Positions 51,401 to 64,000 of a stretch of DNA of 64,000 nt are shown here, piece by piece. Position numbers and translations under genes: made by a program. How positions within the stretch are numbered: position 1 is the stretch's first letter; every line of letters starts with the position of its first letter. The DNA lies in assembly GCA_008360975.2 (NCBI GenBank), contig CM039193.1, positions 7,182,501 through 7,246,500 on the forward strand, given 5' to 3'. This stretch comes from Lichenostomus cassidix (lineage: Eukaryota; Chordata; Aves; Passeriformes; Meliphagidae). Under the pieces are notes generated by a model. It made no database searches. It was not told the origin of the DNA and saw only the letters and a list, made by a program, of their open reading frames with translations.

Positions 51401-53834
51401 TAAAATAAAAAAAATTTCTCCCACTGTTAGATCCCCTTCATCACATGCATGTTGCATCTCACCAAGAAATAGTTATATGCACGTGTTTTTAAAAGATTCA
51501 GGGCTTCCACATAAATAAACACACACATACACCCACAAGCTTAGGGAAACAACAGATTCCTTTTTAGCAGGATGCTGTGAAAAACAAAGTTTATTTCCCT
51601 TAAAATGCATGAAATTGCACTAACTGATTGTCAGATCACTACAGTCTACTTACAAAACTCTAAGAAATTTTAGCTGATTGCAAACTAGTCTTGAATGACT
51701 TCCAAAGACCTTTGTTAATGCCTGTCCCCATAGAGGATGGAGATTATGCAGGAATCCCACCCGCCACAAGAACAAATCAATATTTTAACATTCTTACTGC
51801 GATACTGTTGATCCAGACTTCACAAAGAGCTACCAGGAAAGTTAGCCACAGCATTTTCTGTAATTTTAAACCCATTACAGACACAGATAAAGCTCTATAC
51901 TTGACATTTTGGTTATTTTTCTCTGTATTTTCCTAGTACATTTCACAGATTGGCTTCCTTGTCAGTCCAGGCTTTGAAAAAAGCAGTGATTTGTTTGACC
52001 AGACCTTAACTCATCAGATTCCACAATTTGGCTTTTCTAGGAGTTATAATTATTGGGGGCAAGGACTGAAATGAAGTTGTCAAGTGACAGTAATGGGCTC
52101 TCTTTCTCCCTTCCCCAAGACTGATGCTATTCATTTAGAGCAGGTCTATACACAAGCCCATCTAATCTAATCTGCTGAAACCTCGGTGAGACCTGGCAGT
52201 ACCTCAACTGGAAAACAGTTCTAAAATTAATAATAAGCCGACCTTTCAGTTTAATGCCTTGGCTATAACAGATATCTAATGGTGCACTTTCCCCAAGTCT
52301 CACATGGGCATTGGCAGCAGGAGAGGAACAAAGACAAAAATTACAGCAGATTCTTCGCTGCCACACAAGTATGGCCATTTTCAATGCAGAGTTATGGACC
52401 AAGCAGACAATTTTATTTCATAGTATATTCTGTTTCTGTAAGGTTTGATCTCAATCTCTGCTCATTCAAAAAAAGTCTTAAGACAATTGTGTGGGAGCAA
52501 AGGCTTCTTCTTTGCTTTAGGTATACAGATTAAAATGGGCTGAGGCTTGTCCAATGACTGCAACACTGAGGTGACAGGGGACTACTGAATTCCATTGTTT
52601 CCTACTAAGTAGGAAGAAAAACATGAATATAATATCCTTATTTCTTAAATTTCAATTAATTATAGTTCAATTTGGCAAGGCCTAACACAGGAAAATATCT
52701 TTACTTTCCCATCTTGTATATTTTTAAATTAATTTGAGACTGTATGATTGATGGAAGCTTTCAAGCTTTTAAGTAGTGGATACTATAACGCCTTCCTTAG
52801 ATAAATGATTTCCCCAATGTGAAAACGTTAGTTTTAATGAAATGAAATAGTCTTAATTGGTTGTGATGGGAAGTAAACCCTGAGATAAACATTGCATAAA
52901 TAATTCACATCCTTCCATCTGGGGAACTTCTTCCTGAACTGCTAAGTGTCTCCAATCTGAAATGCAATACACATTATTTTAGCAGCAACCAAAAAAAATT
53001 CAGACTTCTTCCCATACACTGCATCTGGAGTGTAGAGCATCTGTTATTCCGGAGCTGAGTACATATTTTAAGACATAGTTTTAAAAAGGTTTTTGATTCT
53101 GGACTAGAACATTTTCTCCTAACACATGGTCTTCCACAGAACTGGTGTCCGCTGTAACCGGATCTAACTTTAACTGGATCTGGGGAAATTCACATTTCCC
53201 ATGATGAACCAACTGGAATATGTAAAGCCTTTTCCACTATTTTCATTTACACCATACTGTGGCCAAGGCAGCATCTAAAATATATTTGAAGATAGAGCTG
53301 TAGCATATTTCATACTGGTTTATGCTATATGACCCTAATGTTCTTTTTCTGCATTTACTGCTTACTTATTTTAAAAGTTGGTCTCCTGTATAGGAACACC
53401 TTCAGGAACAACTTTTCCCATAGGACTTGCTACCAACATCTATTGCTGGCAAAGGCACTCAAGGTGGGTCCCCTGGTTGTAACACAAAATATATCTGATC
53501 ACAAATTCTGTGCAGAATTTGTGGCAATTACTGCACCCTACACAAAAACCAGGGAGAGAACACAGAAGCAGTGAAACCACAAAACCTACATTTATGTAAT
53601 TTGATATGATCCTATAAAATTCACCAGGGAAAGCATAAGCAACCATAGCTTCTATGTGTTGATCTTTTGTGTGTTGTGCAAATGAAATGTAATAGCACAT
53701 CACAAATTATTTTGTTCTGATCACATCTCTTGTTCAGCACAGCTACCAACTTTCCCTGGGTGCCTGAAGGAAACTCAGAAAAAATAAAGTTTTTCTTCGA
53801 TGGTATTATTCAGAAAAGACCACAACCTTTGTTG

Positions 53835-53982
53835 AAAATAATGTTGATTTAAAACACGAATACGTAAAACAAAAGCCTCTGAAGTGAAAATGTGGAATCT
53901 ATACATAGCTTTTAAAAGGTTTCAATCAACAATAATGTTGATTCAAAATGTTGTTTAAAATGTTGCAATCAACAATAATATT
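53835..53982. repeat. Cluster of repeated AT-rich motifs
   Basis: AATAATGTTGATT followed by T or C and then AAAA occurs at about 53837 and 53931. CAATCAACAATAAT occurs at 53923-53936 and again at 53966-53979. Where the two motifs overlap they form a hairpin, AATCAACA-ATAA-TGTTGATT, at 53924-53943. It looks like local duplication of about 20 bp units in low-complexity sequence. Confidence 0.6.
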
Positions 53983-54763
53983 CTTAAAAAGGGCAACTGC
54001 TAGTGACATACTTATTTTTCTGCCTATTACACAAAATAAATATAGAAGCATAATGAAAGAATATATTATGCTTGCTTGTGTTCATTGTCACGATTTTTAT
54101 AGGATCAAATCAAACAGACAATGGAAATGAGTTTTGCAGTTTCACTATGCCTTCTGGTTATCAAGTGATAAGTTCCTCGCTGTTGACCATTTTTATTCCC
54201 TTTCAATGCAGACTCCAAAATAAACAATTCCAACACACAGAGTGAAACTTTTAGAAATAATTTTCTTCCCTCTCTGCAAAAGCTTACTGAGGTTCTCACA
54301 AAACAGGGTTGGATATAATTTTTCAGACGATTCAGTCAGAGCATTTCCTTTTTTTCAAGCAAAGCACAAGACACCCTGGGACTGGACTCAAAAGGCAGAG
54401 CTTACTAAGGCTGCCTCCGTTCTCTCTGAAGTTTGCTACGCTTAGAAGGTTTCTCCTGGCTTGGGTAACTCTTAAATACGGAGAAGTGCTACTGGATGAG
54501 TCACAAATCATTTAACAGGATTCTGTTCTGCTTCCAGAGAGGCACGAGCAATGCTCGCAGCTTTTTATACCTATCAAAGAGCATCAGAAAGGTGCTGAGA
54601 TTTTCCACCCATGGAACGACTAAGAAAGGAAAGAAGGATTTGACATGCCAGGATTTTTGTTGTTTCCTCTTGCTGGAGAAAGGCACCTGAAACACCTGAA
54701 CCTTTTGCATGTCACTCCATGTAATTAGCAGCTTGAATTAATTGGTTTTCTCCATTATTTTCA

Positions 54764-54789
54764 CGCAACAGGGGAACGCAACAGGGGAA
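54764..54789 (+). repeat. Tandem 13-mer, two perfect copies
   Basis: CGCAACAGGGGAA occurs twice in direct succession. The second copy runs straight into the G-rich tract at 54784-54809. Confidence 0.8.
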
Positions 54790-54809
54790 AGGGGGAAAGA
54801 GAGGGGGGG
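54784..54809 (+). other. G-rich tract able to form a G-quadruplex
   Basis: Runs of G4, G5 and G7 are separated by AAA and AAAGAGA, and a further G4 run lies upstream at 54771-54774. The tract satisfies the G3+N1-7 pattern if the last run is split. It is on the PTPRG template strand, so nascent RNA would carry the C-rich complement. This is a sequence-pattern prediction only. Confidence 0.55.
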
Positions 54810-57298
54810 AAAAAAAAGTGATTTTCAAACCACAACAGCGAGTCAGGGTGACTCAGAACAGGTACCAATTAGGAACAGAGAGTAAATGTTTTGAAACCGC
54901 CTCGATTCCGCTTGGTGACATCTGCGTTAGAACAGCTTGCTCAGAGAGGATGTGCATGAAGCCTCCTTTAAGTTTCTTCATTCTCAAAAGCTACATCTTT
55001 GACACTCAGAGCGGCTCAACAGTTTCAAAAGATAAGGGAAAAAAGAAAAGGGGGAAAAAAATAAAAAAGGAGGCCTTATGCTCAGAGTAATTTTGCAGAA
55101 AATCCCCAAACCACAGAAAAACAATTGCTTAGAACTTACATTTAATGTTAAGGGCTATTCAGGAAATACAAAATGGTTCTTTTAAATGTTTAAACATATA
55201 AACAGCAACTGAGAAAGCATTTCTTATTAAGCATTTTTATGGTTACAGCTACTTTGCTGCTGAAAAAGCAACTACTTATAAAAATAAAGCTAATATTTAT
55301 GGGCACTATAGCTCAGGAAGGGACCTCTTTTATAAGACATTTACTGCAGCAGCCATCGCAGCTGAATCATGTTATTGCACAAAAATGAGGGGTTTTTTTA
55401 AACTCAGGCTAGCATTTAACAACTTTAAGTAAATGATAGCATATGAAATTAACTTTCAGCAGCAGTGAAAAACAGAATAGCAAGGACCAAATCTGTGAGT
55501 TGCTGATCATCCTCCCACCATGTAAGGGCCTGCAGTGGGGCCAGGAACTGGGGAACACTGTGACCACCACAAAAGGAGATGATTTACAGAGCTGTGCAGG
55601 TAATTAACAAATTACATGCACAGGTCCCCTCTCCTTGAGTGGCTGCAACCCCTGCAAGTTCAAAACTCCCCTTTGCATTACTCTCCCTCAGCATTAAGAG
55701 GTGAATACAACACATCTTCTTTTACAACCACTGCAGGAGAAAACACCCCACGGTCCCTGTTCTCTAGGAGTTATGTCCTGATGTTTTTCTCCTCTCCTTG
55801 GTAACTGCTACCAGCCTCATTTGTGAAAACTTCTGTTCTACAGCACTCATTACCACAAGACCTAATTACAGCAGTACAGAGTTACCCTTCCAGACCTCGA
55901 CGGCATGACCTTTAAAGTACAAGCTCAAGGTCATACTTCAATTCACCCGAAGTCTCCAAGATTATTATTTTACAATGTATGCAATAATCAAAGCCATGCT
56001 TTAGGATTTGGCAGACAAGCTGTTCTGTCTATCAGAATAACTCACAGATGGTATGTATGTGACACAACATATTCATCATGTTATATTCTTAGTATATGCA
56101 ATTTTCCCCCTTGCTAAATTTTCCAGCATTCAGCAAGGGCTCTTAAGAAACTGCCGGTGCCTTGGAAGAGATACCCTTCCAGCCTTGTTGTCTTTAAATT
56201 AACTGAATAAAGAAAGAATCTAAAGGTTGAAGAAACTCATTCTCCTGTGTAATTGTAAAACATATTGAATTTGATTTTTTACCTTAGGTACTATTTTTTT
56301 AACTTCTATTTTGTAGCTCATGTTTATTTTCTGCACTTCACATATTGTACTTTCTTTTTACTTGATGTGTGCCATATTGTTTTAGCTTTTGCTCTTACTT
56401 CTGCTTATTTATGATCCTTTTTTGACCAAAATCTCAGTAAGATTTGCTTTAGGGGCATTTTTTTATCTTTTTTTCCAGGTAGTTGCATGCATAAGTGAAC
56501 CATTAAAATTGAATCAGTTCAGTGAATCAAACTGAATGACAACAAACTAAAATGAGCAGAAACATGCCTAAAGCAACAAGCAGATTACTTATTTTACTTA
56601 TTTGTAATGTTGCTTTTTCCTCTCCTTGAGTTCTTTTGATGAAATAAAAAAACACTTAAAAAAAAAAATACTGGGATGAGTTTTCCATCCCGAATGCCAC
56701 ATAGTTTTTAAGCAGGAAAACGCACAGAGGGAAAATGCACCCACACAAGGTCAGGTTTCGGATGCTGCCCCAGCAGCCTATTTTAAAGCTCATCATCTGG
56801 AGGAGTGAACCACCAGGCACAGGCAAGAGTTCATGAAAATAAACTTCCTGCTCCCAGTTTCTCCTGCTTCTGTTACATCTGCCTGTCATTTACTCCCACT
56901 TTGCTTGTGCTTTAGAGCTTCAAGAACAAAAGTCACCTCTACTGCTGATCTTTGCTTTGCACAGCGTGGCGGCTTGGGTTAGTCCTTGTTAAACGAGGAC
57001 AAGAGTTGAGAGAAAAATAACTGAAAATTGGGTTCTCTGCTTTGGAAAGAGCAAACCAACACAGTCAGCAAACAAGCCACCACACTTTTTGTTACAGAAT
57101 GATGATAAATGTCATTGCCATGATCAGGATTTTACAGTGGTTTTCGATGTTCTAGCTTTTATGCTGAAAGCCAAAATATTAATAAAGCAATTGGAATAGC
57201 AGACATGAAACTCCACGAGTGTCAGTAGCAAGGCTTCACATATGTCACTGTGCAGTAATAAAAGGCTTCATAGATAGTGCTAGCACTGGATGTTACTA

Positions 57299-57309
57299 TT
57301 TTTTTTTTT
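57299..57309 (+). repeat. T11 homopolymer
   Basis: Eleven T followed by ATATGAGG. Simple repeat. Confidence 0.8.
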
Positions 57310-60300
57310 ATATGAGGAACTAAGGACAGTAATACAGGCAAATGGAGGAAAAAAATGAAGGCAATTCCAATTAATCATTTCCCCTAGTGACATTTTAATG
57401 CATTATTACATTATTCTAAAATGTCCTCAAAGGATCATCACACCAGCTTTTTCAGACTTCATTTTTCACCAAGTAAAAATTTAACAAGCAACCTTTCTGA
57501 AAAGTTTGGATCTCTGAAGGGGCAATACCTGTTCATCTCTCTGACTTTGTGGGAAACAAGGCTACTACACACACTGCAATATCAGCTGTGTTATGTTACA
57601 AGGGCCTCTTTTCATTTCCTTGTACCTTCACTGGCTTGAGCTTTTCCCTTTGGTTTCTTTCTTATTCCCTCTCCAATGACCTTCTTCAATTCTGCATTTT
57701 CAGAAACTGACTGAAAATATGGCAAGACAAAATGTATCAGCCAGGCTGTGGGGGGATGGAAGAGAGGTGCTGTGGGAATTTTTTCAAGCTATAAAGTTAC
57801 TTTAATATTTTTTCCATTTTACAGCATATGAGTAAAATAACCTCTTCTGTCTCAGCATAATTAGTTCCCCAGTCCTGGCATGCCTAAGAGCCTCGTGTTG
57901 TTTGGGGTGCTGTTTGCCAGGGAACACTTAATATTCTCATCTATCACATGAATCAATAAAACGCAACCCTGTTTTTCACAAGGTGGCAGTGTATTAGGAA
58001 GAGTCATATGGGCTGAGTTAATTTAAAAGTAATAGACTGAAATTGTCCACATTACTTTTATTGAACTGACAGAGCAGGTCCACTGCTGCTAAGAAATTAA
58101 TCCCATTTCATGGAATCACAGAGCAAAGCCGTAAAAGTTACTGGTTTATCTTAAAATATAATAAAAAAAAATATTAAACTCAAGCTCTGGTTTTTACTTC
58201 CAGAATATGGGGATTTTTAAAAGACATTACTCAGGAAATGAATAGGAGAATTAGAGCTCTGCCAGGTTGATCATATAGCCATTGGGAAAAGTTTATGTTC
58301 ATCAGGGAATAAGCATCTCTCTGCTGACTGCCAAAAGGTCAAAGCCTGAAAATAAACTTCAGGCACCTCTGACATGTATGAAAGTGAGGAGTGCAGTTCC
58401 CATAAATTCCCTTACTCCTCTGTGGAAGGACAGGGTCCCTTCAGAGGGCAAATGATCCCAATGGCTTGGTGACCCTTGGGACAGTGCAAGCCATTACTGA
58501 GTAAAGAGAAAAAGTAGGGTGAAGAGTCCAAAGCAGGGACTGTGGTTTGCATCTACCCAAGCTGATCCTAAGAGCACAAAACCCCATGAAAGCAATGAAT
58601 TCACCCCAGTTGAGAATAGGGAGGATGCTCAGTGCTGGATCATCCTGGGGGTCTTTGGCCTGCACCACTCACTCAGTCCCCCACCCCAGCTATGTTTGGG
58701 TTTGTTAACACTCTGTACTTTAAAATGTTCTAGTTAATCTGTCCTGGACACATTTGTACAGCACAGGAGACAGGAGAGGCACAGTGCCAGAGGGGAGCAT
58801 GGTGAGCATAGCAGGACAGGAGCATTAGCAGGATCTGTGTCAGCAAAGCAGATTTCACCTTCCATAATACCTGTTTTATCATTACTGGACCCACTACAGG
58901 AGGTTACCAGGCAGAAACCTTCCCTGCAGGAGACAGTGATGCACTTGCCATAGCATCTCCACACCACGCCTGGAAATTCTGACCTTTGTTTTCCTAAAAG
59001 TTTCATCCTCAAATTGATACATTTCCTCCGACATGAAATTAAAATCTTCAGGACCAAAAATATATTTGCATCCAAGGATACATGTCATTTCTCATATTCG
59101 GCTATTTAAATCATTTGACTTTGAGTGAGATATGGGAGAAATTTAGGTTTCAGTACATTTTAGTCTCCATCATGTCAAATTTACAACCCTGGAGTAAATC
59201 ACACTGCCAAGACAAATGTCTTCACTTAAATCAGATTTGTTGCTTCCTTCCATACTTCAGAATATTAATAAAAATTGAATTCTAGTTCATAATAATAGTT
59301 TCATCCTCACTGTGCCAGGGAAACCACAAGAAGTTCACAGGAACCTTAATTCACCCTCCCCATGCTCACTTCTCTAGGCCCTGTTTTTTATTAGCTGTGT
59401 GAACGTGCGTGCATCTGACTCAGATTGTTACCAGTGCACCAGCATGCACATAGTCGGCTCAGATACACCAAGATTTGCTTTAAATGCCTTCTCTAAATGC
59501 TGTTCTTATCTTCAGACTTCCCGAAGATTGGAGTCATTAAAATCAACAAAACAGCTCTCTGGGAAAGGGGCAAAAGCACCTGAAAGCAAGCAGAAATGGC
59601 AGGGATGTTTACAGCTCACTGAAATTACTTGAGATTTCTCCCCTAGGTAAAAGAAATTTCTAACAATTGTTTTTCTTTGTCATCTTTCCAACACCTCTTA
59701 CATCTATGCTCTCAAGAGAATCACGACCCTCTTTCACTTCTGGATCTGACGCCCAATTACAGGAGCTGCTACTGAAGGGGATTACAGATCCAGTCCTTCC
59801 AGCAGATGCAAAGGAGATGATCCCTTGATGTTCGCCCATTGCAGTACCACCCTTGACCCCAGTCAGAGGCCAAGGCACATTGCTTTAGTCTTTATGCAAA
59901 GTTGAAAAGCAGACCCCCACCAAAGCACACAGCACTGAGCCAGGGTGGCACAGGAGTATAAAGTGCACTCGTGCATCAGCAGTTCACAGCGCAGAGACCT
60001 CGGCGTGCTAAAAAGGGGGCATCACTTGAAGCTGCCTTTTTGACCCAATGCTTGGCTCATCATTATTCCTAAACCTAGACACTACATAGATGGGGTGAGT
60101 GACACCAGCCTGGATTTCTGGCACAGAACAAGGAACATGAATGCATCTTTCTAATCACCACCCATGGAAACCCCTCTGAGACGTGTGGCTCCAGCGTTAC
60201 CTCCAGCTTGTCAGGAGCTCTCCGTATTGGGAGGAACACGTCAGTGGAATGTTGCTGGGAACTCTGTGTGATTCAAAACGCTTACTGCTGCATTATTACA

Positions 60301-60655
60301 GTAATCTTTCAGAATGCTTTTACTCCCCAACCTCTCCCCATTTTAACAAAACAATCCTAAGCCTGTATTAACAACAGGGTTTAATGAAAACCATACATTT
60401 CATGATGAGTGTTTGGTCATGCATGGGAGATTTGTTTGGAATCAGGATCACTTCTCTCTAGGAATATGACAGGAGATTAAATCATTAAAAATGTATAGTC
60501 TGTAATTAGTTTATCATTGCCAGAATTGAAGGAATATTTTCCAACATAAAACTGATGCCACCAGCAAGAGATCATTTTGAAAGATCAATGTTGCTGAGAT
60601 ATCAAAAAGCAAAGTAATTAGGAGACAGCAGGCACACTGTTCTCCCCTGTATTTC

Positions 60656-60669
60656 TTTTTTTTTTTTTT
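60656..60669 (+). repeat. T14 homopolymer
   Basis: Fourteen T after ATTTC, followed by G. It is poly-A on the PTPRG sense strand. No retroposon body is recognisable next to it. Confidence 0.85.
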
Positions 60670-61377
60670 GTATACACAGACACATGCATGCACATATAGA
60701 TTTCTATAAAAACTGTGTAACTCCCTCCTTATAAATCCAACCAGTGATGGGACAGACTCTGTGAGCCACACAAATACTATTAGTGATTGTCTTAACTGAC
60801 ATGGTGATGTAAGATTATTCTGAAGCATCACCATCTCCTAAGCCTTGAGGATTTATACTAACTGCATAATTCTGAGGAAAGCAGAGAAAGCGCCACAAAC
60901 AGGATCTTGCTATTAGTTAATTATGGCACTGCAATATTTTCACCGGAGGCATTTTAGAAATAAACTGCAGTACAGTGGTGCTGTTTGTATTGCAATAGTT
61001 AAGGTGGTTTCAGACCATAAATTATAAACCTCATTTTTCAGAGTTTATGACAGAGCTATAAAAAAGAAACCAGCCCTAGCCAGTTTTCTTTTATGACATA
61101 AAAAAATTAGCTATTTGAAAGCTATACATTTATGCATGAGTTCAATGGTTTCAAATGGTTTTTCCCCTCCCACACTCTCCTGTTTCCAGCATGGACAAAG
61201 CCATGGTCACATTTGATGGTCACTTTCCTCTTCCTCCATACTGTGCTCCAGCCCCTCAGAGGTATTGCCACTTAAAATCAGATTCTTTTGTTTTCCAGGG
61301 GAATTAACAATCTTATGTGAGTCAGCATCCCTGGACAACTCTTTGTATGTATTTAGTAAGGAAATATTAAAGCTGTC

Positions 61378-61445
61378 ATTTTCAATATGAGGTTCACAGA
61401 CCCCTGGGGGACTAATTTAAAGGGGTCTGGAGAAGATAATTAAGG
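61378..61445 (+). mobile_element. Possible old hAT-type DNA transposon relic
   Basis: GGTTCACAGACCCCTGGGGG followed some 20 bases later by AAAGGGGTCTGGAGAA resembles the terminal region of MER5/Charlie-type non-autonomous hAT elements, in which a GACCCCTGGGGG word is followed by a GGGGTC word in inverted relation. CAGACCCCT at 61397-61405 and AGGGGTCTG at 61431-61439 are a perfect 9 bp inverted repeat. Only this end is recognisable, and no matching far terminus or target duplication was found, so it may be coincidence. Confidence 0.35.
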
Positions 61446-62444
61446 AAAGTCAGTCTACTGTCAGTAGGCTTAAACTCATTGAAAAAGGGCCGACACTTCA
61501 CCAGGAAAATGTCTCAGAGATTCACAAATTAAAAAAAAAATCCAACCATAAAAAAAAAATCAAACCTTCACTGAAATACTAGATTATTTTTTTCCAAGGA
61601 GAATAAGAATTTAAAGCAGCACAGAGGGCTGATGTCAGCTTCCAGTGCAGAGTTTCACTGCAAAGCAGATGTCAGCCCTAGAGCTCAGAGCTCACACTCA
61701 GCACTCAAAGCAGAGAACACTCTGTCTGCAAATGGAGCAGGGAATTCCAGCATAGCCAAGGCTCCACAGCAAGGCCACCACCTCACCGAGTGTCACTGAG
61801 CCTCCACCTCCTGTATGCAGGGACAGGGGGAGGCAAACACCTCAGCTCAATATCCTTTTGAATTGAAACAGAGTTACTTTCTGGATCTTGGTTTCTTTGG
61901 AATAGCGTATCAGAGGAAGAAAATGTCCACCATTTTTAATAGAAAAAACATACTGTTGTTGCCTCAGCTTACCAGTCCTTGGTTTCTTTGGGCTGTGGTG
62001 GGACAGGCTGCCTGGCAGGCATCCCCCTCTTTTAGAGACCTCTTTGCAGAAGACAGTAGGGTATGAACACAGACACATACCAATGGGGCCGGGAGTGGAG
62101 GTCAAGCTCTTCCTGGACTAATGATTGCCTTGATGCTTGTGGGCTTGACTTTCAAGAACTGAGGAAGACACCATGTATTGACCTGAAATTATCCAGAGCC
62201 ATGTGCCAGGTCCCTTTCCAAATGGGACACAGGATTCCAAGTCACTTAATACAACTTTTTTTTCATATACTTCCCTCTGCTCATTATTATTGCCAAAGAG
62301 CTTTATGCAAGCAAGTTTTTCAGCATTCAGTTTGGTTTTATACATGCTTTTCAGGTAGCAGTGAAAATATAATAATGTTACATGACCATTCACATGGCAC
62401 CGACACTTTCTAGGTATGCAAATACCCTTATTTTATAAATTATA

Positions 62445-62462
62445 TATGTGTATGTACACATA
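62445..62462. repeat. Palindrome with 8 bp arms
   Basis: TATGTGTA, a TG spacer, then TACACATA, within a TA/TG-rich stretch. Probably a degenerate dinucleotide repeat. Confidence 0.6.
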
Positions 62463-64000
62463 AACAGGAGAGAATGTGGAGCAAAATCACTTATCAGATA
62501 TTAGTCACAACTTCTTGAAAGGGATATGATATTTCTGTTTGAAGCGCACTTTAAGTACTTTAAATTGAGATACTGAAACCTCTTCATCATTAACCTGGAT
62601 TGAAAATAATCAATAAATAATCATTTTGCGTGTAAGTATGAAAGGCAAATGTCTGATACATTAATTGTGAAACCCCTTCTGTACTAATGCTTGCCATAAC
62701 CTAGGGGATCGATTCCATTATGGATATTTACACTGTGACCTATTAGAAATACACGGAAGTATCATTTTTTACATTGATTATCCATCCTTAAAACAGATAG
62801 TAATGTATACTTAAACGCTTGGATTGCAAAAATAATTTTTAACCTTTGTTACGTACTCTTCGTTGAAGAGGAAATCGTTTGAGCATCATGGTATGAAGGA
62901 CACAAATTCAATTTATGTCTTAAGAAGAGAGGACAACTATGAATGCACCTAAGAAAAAAAATCTCCGATTTGTAATAGTTGAGTTACCTAGACCACAAAT
63001 GGTTTTAATCTGAACACAAGCAAACAATACAGACATTGCTGGGGAACCATAAAATAAATCTATATTGAACTTTCACAAATTCTATCGCCTTCTGAAAATG
63101 CCTGAAGCAAAATTCCCCTTCTGAATAGCTCCAGTATAAACCAACATGAACTCTAATCCATATGCCTGATGCTGGAGGCAGAATGTTCTAATTTGACAAA
63201 CCTATCCTGTGTCAAGTTGCCACAGTAAATAGCAGAACTAATGGGGAGACAACTGCAAATCCAGCCATGAGCTCACAAAGAGCCCAAAGGTTACACCTGA
63301 GGGAGATCACCTCCAGCCACTGCAGTCTGCACTCCAGGGCAGGTGTGGGGCACAGCCACCGTGCCACCAAGGAAAGGAATAACCTCCTCTTTGTGCTCCA
63401 AAAGAGAAAGTCCATGGGTTACCATGCTAGCTGGGAATGAGCAGCTGGAAATGAGGGCAAGGCAGTTATAAAGGCTCTGAGCAAGTCAAAAGCTGCTGCA
63501 AAGCTGACACTCTCTGTCTAGGGAAGGCAATGGTGGTGAAATGCTGTAGCCACATTGAGAAGATGAACACTTGTGGCTGATGATGGTCACTGCTCTCTGG
63601 GCTTATCTGGAGAAAATGGAGAGCTTAACCTGGGACAGCAGCTTCTGTGTAAAAGAGAGCTCTGGTCATCTTCAGTTGGTTTTACAGCCAAAGATGGGAA
63701 ATGGCTTCTTTTATTTGCCTTTATGTGGGGCTCTTACCAGAAAAGAAAGGTAAAAATAAACTACAGCATCGTAGTACATTTAAAACAAGCTGTCACTAAG
63801 TTAACCAAGCCCCAAAGAAGGCACATAGTACCTACTCTTAGCAAATTCACTTACTGATTATCAAATCAATTTAGCAATTCAGTGAAGTGCCCATCATCCC
63901 TCAAAGCTGTCGCCACACCTGTCAACAAAACCAGGCACCGACTCCTCTCTTAAGGACATAACATGTGTCAAATTGAAGGTCCTATTCAAATCACAGCTTC

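Larger units (their letters stand above)
33924..64000 (-). other. PTPRG: PTPRG intron, 3' part (upstream of the 33.9 kb exon)
   Basis: At least 30 kb of intron. The preceding exon should end with the PTPRG words VEFHWGHSNGS and GRRFPVE. Reverse-complement patterns for these were looked for and not found, apart from a chance FPVE at 52203-52214 that is preceded by stops. Contents noted: the CR1 fragment at about 41235-41407 with an associated inverted repeat, a bulged hairpin at 39586-39679, an AC microsatellite at 45427-45440, a repeated AT-rich motif at 53835-53982, a G-rich tract at 54764-54809, poly-T runs at 57299-57309 and 60656-60669, a possible hAT-like relic at 61378-61445 and a palindrome at 62445-62462. 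Between these I see only unique AT-rich sequence. Confidence 0.85.

Noticed and set aside
52201..52214. Minus-strand TTTCCAGTTGAG then GT, reading FPVE, as the exon expected before MQIYFYN
   Set aside because: The codons before it give stops and none of the expected HWGH or SEHSINGRR wording is present, so the FPVE match is coincidence.
59950..59995. AGTATAAAGTGCAC as a possible TATA box
   Set aside because: An isolated motif with no downstream gene structure visible.
1..64000. Known microRNA, tRNA, snRNA or CRISPR-like repeats
   Set aside because: I looked for familiar mature microRNA words, tRNA box motifs, U6-type sequence and regularly spaced repeats, and saw none.

Overview
The window is vertebrate nuclear DNA, almost certainly from a bird. 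It is AT-rich and CpG-poor, has no bacterial-style gene packing, and no open frame longer than about 200 codons. The avian call rests mainly on the 3' end of a CR1 LINE at about 41235-41407, with its typical tail wording (TTCAAGGCCAGGCTGGACAG, GGTCCCTTCCA, TTCTATG). The species cannot be named from what is visible.

The window lies inside one very large gene on the minus strand, recognised from two short coding exons as PTPRG, the receptor-type protein tyrosine phosphatase gamma. The exon at 33923-33828 (96 nt, 32 codons) and the exon at 8913-8847 (67 nt) have proper splice sites, join in phase, and together encode a continuous stretch of the extracellular carbonic-anhydrase-like domain ([13 protein letters not shown] ... 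[13 protein letters not shown], then RDNSALDPIIHGLKGVVHH). They correspond to the exon 4 / exon 5 pair of ordinary alpha-carbonic anhydrase genes. The residue aligned with the third zinc-binding histidine is Gln, so this module is a binding domain and not an enzyme.

Layout along the + strand: 1-8846 is the start of the intron downstream of the second exon. 8847-8913 is that exon. 8914-33827 is a complete 24.9 kb intron. 33828-33923 is the first exon. 33924-64000 is 30 kb of the intron upstream of it. The neighbouring exons (the one ending ...FPVE, and the one starting with the rest of the split Glu codon) were looked for by motif and not found.

The intronic DNA has few recognisable mobile elements: one clear CR1 fragment and one possible hAT-like relic. 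It also holds simple repeats, several palindromes and inverted repeats, a G-rich tract able to form a quadruplex, a 235 bp pyrimidine strand and a small CpG cluster. No tRNA, rRNA, known microRNA, CRISPR, operon or self-contained novel system is visible. The less ordinary observations are the inverted repeat whose second arm starts exactly at the CR1 end, the near-perfect 18 bp-arm palindrome at 21755-21793, and the tandem splice acceptor of the first exon.
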